64,000 nt of DNA from assembly GCF_051020765.1 (NCBI RefSeq), contig NW_027469570.1, positions 35,484 to 99,483 of the forward strand. The letters are read 5' to 3'. A model generated the notes under the pieces. It was not told the DNA's origin. It ran no database searches and saw only the letters and a list, made by a program, of their open reading frames with translations. The DNA is from Lasioglossum baleicum. Lineage: Eukaryota; Arthropoda; Insecta; Hymenoptera; Halictidae. Positions 1-11,112 of this stretch are shown in pieces (within the stretch, counting starts at the first letter, position 1; the number at the start of each line of letters is the position of its first letter). The position numbers and the translations under genes are program-made.

Positions 1-2199
1 CTCAAACATGAATTCCATGTATGCATCGGAAGCTCGAGTGTCAAACCGTTAGAGAACGTTACTAACTTCTTTGAGAGACTACATGGTAAGTAAATAACTT
101 CACCTATCCTCTCCTTCCGAGTGCCAAACCAGGTATGCCGTGAGTCAATCCAATGGACAGTATGGGCAAGAGACGCCGTATTTCGCGGCTTGAGTATTCA
201 AACGTAGCGACAATCAGTTTGAGAACGTTACCAATTGTTATGTTACACGTCTGACTGAAAGCATAACCACCCAAGAAACGAACCCGCTACTTCGGGAGTA
301 TGACTTTGTGTCCGGAAAAACGAATTAGTAATCATTTTAGTGACGGGCTCCATAATTTCACGAATGAATATCAAAATCCAGATCCAAGTCAATCAAGAGC
401 GTTACTACTGTCGTTTAGGATCGCACAGCTAAGCCAATGGCATCACCTATCTTGTGATGCCGAGTGTCAACCCTGGTATTCTGCGAGTTAACGTGCTGAA
501 GATCATTGGGCAAGGAGGTGTAACGCAGGGCATAAACGAGAAAGTAGAGAGTGAAGCCGTGGAAGGACAATAAAAATTCATATACGGTCAATCTTCTTAC
601 CGATGGAATTACCATCCGTGAATCCATCCTGCGTTAGCGATTGGCATGCTCAGTGTTCACCGGAACAAATTAGTAGGCATTTTGGTACACGGACACCATA
701 TTTGCATGTATGAATAGGAGGATCGAGGGGAAAACTGTGCGAGAACGTTTCCACCTTCTTCTATATTTCAACTGCTAAATCTGTAGATACTAATATCATA
801 TCATTCCGAGAGTCAGATTACGTACCCCGGGAGAGAATCCACAGAACCATATTACCAATAGCCGCGATAATTCACGGAACAAGTATTAAAGTGGATTGTC
901 AAATTTTTGTCGAACGTTACATATTGCTGTAGCGTCAAACATTTTATCGATGACCTTACCCTCCGGTATCCTAACCTGCTGTATCAATTGTCTAAATTCG
1001 TGTTGTAGCAAACAACCTGTTATTCCTTATAGTGACGTGCACCTTCTCTTCATGAATAACACCGACATGCATGCTGGTCCAGAATTTTACAAATTTCTGT
1101 TAGGTTCGCACAGCTAAGTCAATGGCTTATCCTATCCAGTCATTCCGAGCATGGAACCCGGAATTCCGGAAATGAATCCGCCGTACAGTATAGGCAATAG
1201 AGGCGTTAAATTAAGTTATGAATGTTAAAGTAGGTAGTCAAATTATTGGAGAACATACCTGGATGGTATAAAGTCAAAAATTTTACCGGATACCTTGCCA
1301 TCCAAGAACCTAATCCGCTGGGGCAAGTGTCTTCGCTAGTGCTCACGGAAACAAACTAATAGACATTTTAGCAGACGGACACCTCATTTGCATGTATGAA
1401 TATAATAATAGGGGGTCAATCCGTTCAAGAACGTTCCCACCCTCTTTGGGAGTCTAACGGCTAGGTACATAGTTGCACTAATCCTGTGATTGCGATCGTC
1501 ATAAAAGGATTTCCGGGAGTAAATCCACTTTACAGTATTCGCATTAGGACACCACAATAGACGCATTGAATAATAAAGATGAGCAACTATCCGTTTGAGT
1601 ACGATGCCAAGTGGTATAAAGTTATACGCTTCGCAGGAGACCTTACCCTCCAAAATCAAACGAGCTGTATCGAGAGTGTAACATTGTGTTCAGTGGCACG
1701 AACTCGTATACGTGTTAGCGACAGGCACATTAATTGAATGTATGAATTCGAGGAGCGAGGGTCAAACCATTCAATATCGTCGCCACATTCTGTTGGAGAC
1801 GAACAGTTAAGTCAATAGCTTCACCTACCCCGAGATTCCGAGAGTCAACACGGCAAAGTCGAGAGCAAGTCCGCTGAACAGTATTGGCAATAGACGCCAT
1901 AATTCGCGGTTTGAATATAAAATCAGCCACTCATACCGTTGTAGAGTGCTACCTATTGGTATAGAGTCAAACATTTCACCGACAGTCCAACATTCGGAGA
2001 CGGTAACCGCAGATCCGAGAGTATAACTTCGTGTTCTGCCGAAGAAACATGTAAACATTTCTGTGACGGCCTCCTCTACTTCACTATGACTAACGAGATC
2101 GATGGTCAAACCGTTCGGGAACGTTATCGCCCTCTTTGAGTGTCGAACGCCTAAGACAAATGCTTCACGTATCATGTGATTTCGAAAGTCAGACCGGGT

Positions 2200-2510
2200 A
2201 CTCTGGGAGAAAATCGGCTGTACTGTAGTGGCATTAAAAGGCCTACTTTCTGGTATAAATATTAGAGCAGAGTGTCACACAGTTGTGCAACGTTCCCTAT
2301 TGGTATAGAGTCAAGCATTCTACCGAAGGCATTAACTTCCGAGAAGCTAACCCGCTGCATCGAGTGTATTAATCCGCCTATAGAGAGACAGAGTATTATA
2401 CATCTTAGTGTCGTGCATCTTACTTCCATGTATGAATTACTGGATATAGAGTCAAATCGTTCCAGAACGTTACCACCAGCCTTGAGATTCGGGCGGCTAG
2501 GTCTATAGCT
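2200..2510 (+). repeat. Variant sat1 segment shared, inverted, with 12750-13050 and 23340-23640
   Basis: The shadow peptide MSHSC.TFPIGIES.ILPKAL appears here on plus and at 12764-12979 and 23354-23569 on minus. This shows a close sat1 variant in opposite orientation. Shared DNA variants include cattctaccgaaggcatta and agtattatacatcttagtg. Confidence 0.75.
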
Positions 2511-2979
2511 TCACGTATCCTGTGGTTTCCAGGGTGAGACCGTGTATTCCGGGAGAAAATCTGGTGAGCAGTATAGGCAATAGACAAACTTAAATTGCGG
2601 TATGAATATGAAAGTCGAGCGGCAATCCGTAGGAGACCTTTATCAATTGGATTAACGACAAACAACTTCACGGACACCTTACTTTCCACGATTCAAACCC
2701 GGTTTATCGAGGGTATAATTACGTGCTTATGGAAGAAATTTTGTATCCATTTTAGCGACGGATTCCTTAATCTCGTGGATGAATAAGATGATCACGAGTC
2801 AAACCGTTGGAGAACGTTATCACCACATTTGAGAGTCGCACAGCTAAGTAAGTTCCATCACCGTTCCTGTTATTCCGATAGCCATACCAGGTATTTCTGG
2901 TGTAAATACAATGCTCAGTATTGGCAATAGACGCCTTAGTTCACTGTTTAAATATAGAATCAGACAGCCAAGCCGTTGT

Positions 2980-3270
2980 AGAGCGTTAGCTATTGGTATA
3001 CTGTCAAACTTTTTACCGAAGTCCTTACCTTTGGAGAACATATCCCGTTGTATCGAGAGAATTAGTTCGTGTGCAGAGAAGGAAACAAGTATACATTTTA
3101 GTGACATGCAACTCAGTTTCCGGTATGAACAGGAAAATCGGTAGTATAACCTTCCACCAACGTTTATACCTTTGTTGCGAGTCTCATAGCTATGGCAATA
3201 CCTTCACGTATCCTGGGCCAAATTCCAAGAGCCAAACAAGTTATTCCGTGAGTATATTCAATGAACAGTA
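2980..3270 (+). repeat. Variant sat1 segment shared with 16430-16730
   Basis: Shared private variants include tactgtcaaactttt (tgctgtcaaactttt in the other copy), gagaac.tatcccgt, gtgacatgca, ttgcgagtc.cat and aaggcaatacct-like text (ctatggcaatacctt here). Open frames in the two segments are also alike (YPVVSR, VYIL, CESH). Confidence 0.72.
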
Positions 3271-6200
3271 TTGGCAATAAACGCTTCACTTCACGGTGTG
3301 AATATCAAAGTAGGAAGACAATGCGTCCGACTACGTATTCAATTGCTATACAGAAAAACGTTTTACCGAAGATCTTACTTTCCACGAACGTAGCTCGCTG
3401 CATCGAGAGAGTAACCTCGTGTTCAGAGATGCAGATTAGTACACATTGTAGTGCGGGGCACCTTAATTCCATGTATGGATATGATGATCAAGTGTCAATC
3501 CGCTGGAGAACGTTACGACCTTTCTTGTGTGTCGCACAGAGCTTAGTTAATACCTTCACATATCCTGTGATACCGAGAGTCACAAAAGGTACCCCTGGTG
3601 AAAAGACGCAACACAGTTTTGCAGTACACACCACTACTCACCGTATGAATATTGAAGTACAGAGCCCAACCGTCGGAGAACATTACCAATTCGTAAAAAG
3701 TCATTCTTTTCATCGAATACAGTATTGAACGAGAACATAGCATGCTTCAGCGAGTGCCGTGCTTAATGTTCAAGGAAACAGACCAACACACATAATAACT
3801 GTCTGACATGTAATTTTCTTGTATGAATATCAAAACGGCAGTCAAACCGATTCCGAACTTTACCCACTACTTTGTGAGTCGAACGGCTAAGTCAATAGCT
3901 TCACGTATCCTGCAGTTTCAAGTGTTAAACCAGGCACTCTGGAAGTAAATCCTCAGAACATTATTGACAATAGGCACCATATTTCACTGTTAGAATATTA
4001 GTGTACAGCGTCAAGTGGTTTGAGAGCGTTAGAAATTTGTGTAATCGTTTACTGAACATTTTACTGAACAGCTTACCCTACGAAAGCCCAACACCGAGCC
4101 CTTAATTCACGGTTTGGATAGTAATGCAGAGCGGCAAACCGTTTAAGGGCATTGCCAATTGGTATAAAGTCAAACACTTTACCGAATGCCTTACCTTCCG
4201 CGAACCTCGCCTGCTGCATCGAGAGTATTAGTTCGTGATCACTGAAAAAATGTGGTATACATTTTAGTGACGAGAACGTCAATTTCATGCATGAATTGAA
4301 AGATCGAGAGACAAATCCATCGACAACGTTACCACCTTCTGTGACAGATGAACGGCTATGTCAGTAGCTTTATCTACCCTGTGAGGAGAGACAAACCAGG
4401 TATTCTGGGTGTAATTCCGCTAAAGAGTTCTGGCAATAAGCACCTTATTCACGGTTTGAATATTACAGTCGGGCGTCAAACCGTTTGAGAGCGTTACCAG
4501 TTGGCATAAAGTCAATCACATTACCGATGACCTTACCTTCCGAGAAACAGCCTCGCCGTTCCGAGGGTATAGCCTCATGTTCCTCGGATGAAATTAGTTT
4601 TCATTTCAGTGACGTGCTCCTTAACTACACGTATGAATAAAAGATCGAGGGCGAAACCGCTAGAGAGCGAAACCACCATCATGTGCAGTCGAACGCCTAT
4701 GTGCATAGCTCCACCTTTCCTGAGACACCGAGAGGCAGGCTAGATATTCCAGGAGTAAGTGCGGCGTACAGTATTAGCAATAGAAGCCGTAATTCGCGGT
4801 ATTAATGTTAATGTACAGAGTGAAACCGTTGTAAATCGTTACGTATTGGTATAGAGTCCAAATTTTACAGCTGCCCTTACCTTCCGAGATGCTAACCCGC
4901 TGTGTCAAGAGTATATCTTCGTGTTCAGAGTAGCTACTTGGTATACATTTTAATGACGGGCACCATTAATTCCATGCGCGAATCAGAATATCGGGAGTCA
5001 AACCGGTCGACAACGTTACCACCTTCTGTGAGATACGACCGCCTTAACCAATAGCTTCACATCTCCAATGATTTGCAGCGTCAATCCAGGTGTCACTGGA
5101 GTAAATCCGCTGAACATTTTTGCCAGTAGACACCTGAATTCAAGGTTTGAACAGTGAAGTAATGCGTCAAAGCGTGTGGGAGCATTGTCAATTAGTATAA
5201 AGCCTAACAATTTACCGATGGCCTAACCTTCGGAGAAGATAACCCGCCGTTTCGAGAGTATAACATCGTGTTCAGAGAATGAAATTAGTGCCCATTTTAG
5301 TGGTGTGGCACCTTAATTTCAATTATGAATAAGAAGTTCGGGGGTCAAAGAGTTGGAGAACGTTATAACCTTTTTTGAGAGTCCCACATATCTAAGTAAA
5401 TAGCTTCATCTGTCCTGTGGTTCCGAGAGTCAAAGAAGGTACTCCGGGATAAAATCGACTGAACTGCATTAGCAATAGCCAACATAAATCACGTCCGGAA
5501 TATTACGGTTGAAAGTGGAACCGCAGGAGAACATTAGCAATTGGAATTAAGCCATTCCTTTTATCCAATACCTTACCTTGCGAGAACCCAAACTGCTGCA
5601 CCGATTGCGTTACATTGTTTTCAGGTGATCAAATTAGTAGACATTCTAGCAGACGGACACATTATGCTCATGCATATATGGGAATATTGAGGGCAAACCG
5701 TCCGTGAATGTTTCCGCCTTCCATGAGAGTTGAACAGCTAAGTGAATAGCTTCACCTGTCCTGTGATTCTGATAGTCAAGCCAGGTTGATCGGGAGTAAA
5801 TCCGACGTATTATATTAGCAATGGACACCTTTGATCGCGGTTAGGATATTACACTGGAGCGTCAAGCCGATTGAGAACGTTACAAAATCGTATAAAGTCA
5901 AACATCCTACCAAGGACCTTACCAGCCGAGAACCTAACCCGCTGTATCGAGAGTATATCTCGGTGTGCTGCAAACAAATTAGCCTGCATTTTAGTGACTC
6001 GCAGCTGAATTTCAAGTATGAATTAGAAGATCGAGGGTCAAACCGTTCGAGAACGTTACCCCACCCCCCTTGAGATTCAGACGGTTAAGTCAATAGCTTC
6101 ATGTATCCTGTGATTCCGAGCGTCAAACCAGGTATCCCTGGAGTATACTCCGCGGCACGGAATTGGCCAATGGAGAGTTCAATTCACGGTATGAGTATTA

Positions 6201-6394
6201 ATGTAGGAGTCAAACTGACGGAGAGCATATCACATGCCCAAAAAGTCATTTCTTTCACCGAATGCCATTCCTTCCGAGAACCTATCACGCTGTAGCGAGT
6301 GTCCTGATTAATGTGCACGGATACATATTAGTTGGCATCTTAGAGGGCGGACACCATATGTTTGTGTGTAATTATCAACATCGAAAGTCAAAGC

Positions 6395-6660
6395 GTTGCA
6401 GAACGTTACCACCTTCTGTGTGAGACGAACGCCTAAGTCTATAGCTTGACCTATTCCAATATTCTAAGCGTCAATCCATGTATTCCTGGAGTAAATGCTA
6501 CTAATTTGCTTCCTTGAACACTGAGCAAGACACTTGCTGCAGCGGGTTGAATTTCTCGGAACGTATGGTCTTATGTAAAAAGTTTGACTCCATACGAATA
6601 GGTGAAGTTCGACAAAGATTTGACGCGCGACCTTAATATTCGAACCGTGAATTAATATGT
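6395..6660 (+). repeat. Inversion-junction module J1 (breakpoint about 6497)
   Basis: Forward A-half text ending ggagtaaatg is joined to reverse B-half text starting ctactaatttgcttcc. The flanks carry variants absent from typical units: agcttgacctattccaatat on the left, and ttgaacactgagcaagacac followed by ggttg on the right. The same combination recurs at J2, J3 and J4. Confidence 0.88.
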
Positions 6661-9600
6661 CTATTGCCGATACTTTTTCAGCGGACTTAATCCCGGAGTG
6701 TCTGGATTTAATCTCGGAACCACAGTATATGTGAAGCTATTGACGGAACTCTTCGAATCTCAAATACGTTAGTAACAATCTCGAACAGATTGTCCATTGG
6801 TTTTGTAATTCATACATGACACTATGGTGCCCATCACTAAAATGTATACAAATGTGTTTCCCTCAGCACGAAGTAATACTCCAGTTACGGCGGGTTAGCT
6901 TCTCGGAAGGGAAGCCTCTCGGTAGATAGTTTGACTCCATAACGATAGGAAACGTTCTGCAACAGTATGGCTGTATGCTCTAATATTCATACCGTGAATT
7001 AAGATGTGTATTGCCAGCACTGTACAGTGTATTTAATTCCGTGGTACGTGGTATGACTCTCGGAATCTCTGGATAGGTGATGCTATTCACTTAGCCGTTC
7101 TACTCTCAAAGAAGGTGCTAACGTTCTCGAAAGGTTTGGCCCTTCATCTTCCGATTCGTAAATGATGTTACGGAGCCCGTCACTGAAATTAATACTAATT
7201 TCGTTCTATGCACACGCAGTTATACTCTCGATGAAGCGGGTGAGGTTGGCGGAAGGTATGGCCTTGGTTAAAACGTTTGCTTTATACCAATCTGTAGCGC
7301 TCTCAAATGGTTTGACGCTCTACTTTATATTTATACCGTGAATTATTGTGTCTATTGTCAATACCGTTCGTCGAATTTACTCCCGGAATGCCTGGTATGA
7401 ATCTCGGAATCACAGGATTGTTGAGGCTTCTGACTAAGCCGGTCGTCTCTTACAGAAGGTTGTATCGTCGTCGAACGGTTAGACACATCCATATTTTTAT
7501 TCATATATGTAGATAAGGTGCCGGTCACTAAAATGTATAAAAATTTCTTCCTCTGATCTCCAAGTTATACTCTCGATATAATGCGATATGCCTCGGAGGG
7601 TAAGGGATACAATAAATCATTTGACTTTATTCCTGTTAGTAACGTTCTAAAACGGATTGGCTCTGCGCTTTAATATTAATGCCGTGAAATAAGGTTTCTA
7701 TTGAGAATACCTTTCAGCCGATTTACTCCCGGTATACACAGCTTTATTCTTGGAATCACTGGATATGTGAAGCTATTGTCTTAGCCGCTCGACCCCCAAT
7801 GAACGGGGTAATGATCTCAAAGGATTTGACCCTTGACCTTCTAATTCATGCACGATATTAAAGTGCGAGTCCCTAAATTCAATACTAATTGGCGGCTCAG
7901 AACACGTCGTTATACACTCGATACAGCAGGTTATGCTCCAGGAGGGTAAGGCTTTCAGTAAAGCGTTTGACTTCTTGTCATTTGCTATCTTTCTCACATG
8001 GATTGACACTCTACTTTAATATCCAAACCGCGAATTGAGGTATCTATTGCCAATCATGCGCAGCACATTTGCGCCCGGAATACCTGGCTTGACTACCTGA
8101 ATAACAGAATCGATGAAGGTACTGACTTACATGTGAGACTTTCAAAAAAGGAGATCACGATCCCGAACGCATTGCCTCGCGATCTCCTTATCCAACCATG
8201 AGATTGAGGTGCGAGTCATTGAAATGAACGCAAATTTTCATCTATGAACACTTAGTTATACCCGCGATACACCTGGTTTGGTTCTCGGAAGGTAAGGTCA
8301 TGGGAAAATATTTGACTCAATAAAAACGTGTAATGTTCTACAAAAGATTGTCGCTCTACCTTAATATTAATACCGTGAGTGAACGTGTCCATTGTTAATA
8401 CTGCACTGCGGATTGACTTTCAAAATACCGTGGCCTGACCCTCGGAACCGCATGATAGTTATGACTACTGACTAAGCCGCTCGACTCTCAAAGAAGTTGA
8501 TAACGTGCTCGAAAGGATTGACATTCGATCATCTATTTCATTCATGAAATTAAGGTAGCGTCACTGAAATGTATACTTATTTCTTTCTCTGAATACGAAG
8601 TCATACTCAGGATACAGCGGATTAACTTCTGGGAAGGTAAGACATTCTGTTAAAGGCATTTTGGCAATGCAGCAATAGGTAACGTTCGGCAACTGTTTGG
8701 CTGTGTACTTCAATATTTATAACGTGAAATAGTGTATCTATTGCCCAATCTGAACTGCAGATTTACTCTTGGAATACCTAATTTGACTCTCGGATTCGTA
8801 CCATAGGGTCAAGCTACTGGCACTGCCGTTCGATTCAAAACGAAGGTGGTAACGTCCTCGCTCGGATTGACCATCGATATTCGGATTCATTCATGAAATT
8901 ATGGTGCTCGCCACAGATGTGCATACTGGTGTGTACCTCTGAATACGATTTTATACCCTCGATACAGCGGGTTATTTTTTCGGAGGGGAAGGACTCCCGT
9001 AAAGTCTTTGACTTTATCGCAAATGGTAACGTTCTCAAACGGATTGACTCTCTACTTTCATACGCATACCGTGAATGAAAGTGTCTATTGCCTATACTTT
9101 TCAGCGGATTTATTCGGTAAATACCAGGGTTGATTGTTGGAATCACAGGATATGTGAAGCTATCGATTCAGCCGTTCAAGCTCCGAAGAAGTTTATTAAC
9201 GATCTCGAACGGCTAGACTCTGCTCTTATTTCTGTTCATGCGTGGAAGTAATGTAAGCTTCGGCTGTAATGTCTACTAATATGTTTCCGTGAACAATGAG
9301 TAAGACACTAGCTACAACGGGTTAGATTCTCTTAAGGTAAGGCATTCGGTAGGAAGAATGATTTCATACGAATAAGTAAATTTTTCCGATGGTTTGACTG
9401 TTTACTTTAATATTCGTACGGTGAATTAAAGTGTATATTCCAATACTATTCAGTGGATTTACTCCCGGAGAACATGGTTTGACTCTTGGAATCTTGGGTT
9501 AGGTCAAGCTATTAACTTAGCCCTTCGAATCCCAAACAGGGTGGTAACGTTCTCGAACCGTTTGCCTCTCGATCTTCTAATCCATACATGAAATTATGGT

Positions 9601-9759
9601 GCGCGTTGCTAATATGTAAACTCTGAGCACAAAATTATACTCTCGATACGGCAGGTTTGGTTCACGGTATGTAACGCTGTTTGTAAAAAGTTTGACATTA
9701 CATCAATAGGTAAAGTACTACAATGGTTTGGAGCTTTATCTTAATATTCATACCGTGAA

Positions 9760-10410
9760 ATAAGGTGTCCGTTGTCAGTAGTGTAAAGCGGATTGACTCC
9801 CGTAATACCATCGTTGACCTTCGGAATCACAGGATAGTTGTAGCTATTCATCTAGAAGTTCGGTTCTCGAAGAAGATGGTAACGTAGTGGAAGGGTTAGA
9901 CCCACGCTGTTCTAATTGGTACGCGAAGTTAAGGTGTACGTCACTAAAATTTATGCTACTTTGTTTCCTTGGACTCGCAATTATCATCACGATGCAGCGA
10001 GTTATATTCTGGGAAAGTAAATCCTTCGGTAAGAAGAGTGACTCTGAACCAGTTGACAATGGGCTCCGACAGTCTGACTTTCTACTATAATATTCATACC
10101 GTGAATTATGGTGTTAATTGCCTATATAATTCGGCGGATTTACTCCAGTAATGACATATTTGGCTCTCGGAATCACAGGGTAGGTGAAGCTATTGCCTTA
10201 GCTATGCGTCTCTCCATGAAGATGGTAACGATGTCGAACGGAATAACTTTCGATCTCCTTATTCGTACACGAAGTTATGGCGCTGTCGCTAGATTGCGTA
10301 CTAATGTGTTTCTCTACACACTACGTTTTTTGTTCCATACGGGGAGTTAACTTCTCGGCCCGTGAGTCTTTCGGAAAGAACGTTCGACGTTATATGAATT
10401 GGTAACGTTC
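9760..10410 (-). repeat. Variant sat1 segment shared with 46650-47310
   Basis: Private variants shared in order are gtccgttgtcagtagtgt, tagttgtagctatt, gtttccttggactc, attgccttagct, ctctacacactacgtt and ttctcggcccgt.ag.cttt. This indicates common descent of about 1.8 units now 37 kb apart. Confidence 0.8.
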
Positions 10411-11112
10411 AGGTGCCCGATACTGAAATGAATACGAACTTCGTTTTCTAAACACGAACTTATACACGCGCTGAAGCCCGTGGGGATCGCGGAATGTTAG
10501 TTCTCCTGTAAAACGATTGAAATTTATGGCGACTGGTAATCGTCTCAAACGGCGTGACGCTTTATTTTAATATTGAAACCGTGGTTTAGGGTGCCTGTTG
10601 CCAATACCGTTCAGCGGATTTACACCCGAAATACCTGGTTTAACTCTACGAATCAAAGGATAGGCGATGCGATTGGTTTAGCCGTTCAACTCTCATAGAA
10701 GGCTGTCACGTTCTTTAACGGTTTGACGCTCGATTTTCTAATACGTGAATGAAGTTAAGATGCTCGTCACCAAACTGCGCATTAATTTGCTTCTCTGAAC
10801 ATGAAGTATTTCCGAGGATATACAGGGTTCGCGTCTCGGTAGGTTAGATGTTCTGTGAGACGTATAACTTTATACAATTCGGTTTCGCTCTACGACGATA
10901 TGACGGTCCGCTTTAATATTCAAATCGAGGATTAAGGTCACTATTGCCAATAATGTTCAGCGGATTTACTCCTGGAATTCCATGCTTGACTCCCGGAATC
11001 ACGAATATAGGTGAAGCTATTGACATAGCCGTCCGTCCCTCAATGAATGTAGTAACGTTCTTGAAGCGTTTGACTCTCGATCTTCTTATTCATATATCAA
11101 AATGAGGTATGC

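Larger units (their letters stand above)
1..6497 (+). repeat. Sat1 array, forward block F1 (about 19 units)
   Basis: This is a head-to-tail array of a unit of about 347 bp. It is recognised by recurring anchors such as gtcaaaccgtt, gagaacgttaccacc, aatagcttcacctatcctgt, cagtattggcaatagacacc and aaattagtatacatttta. Neighbouring units differ at many sites, so the array is old and poorly homogenised. Short open frames occur on both strands. They carry no domain and recur with the unit, so no gene is called. Some units carry a distinct B-half variant (near 605-700, 1275-1390, 3700-3790 and 6250-6360). A B half is truncated near 4080-4105, where the text jumps to the end of an A half. The block ends at an inversion junction. 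Confidence 0.95.

Noticed and set aside
3261..3728. The longest frame (155 codons, plus)
   Set aside because: It runs through parts of two ordinary sat1 units, has no known motif, and shows no sign of a promoter or splice structure.
8950..8980. CENP-B-box-like text ctcgatacagcggg in reverse sat1 units
   Set aside because: The core would need ttcg, four bases, a, two bases, then cggg. Here the first base of ttcg differs and the spacing is one base short, so it does not meet the consensus.
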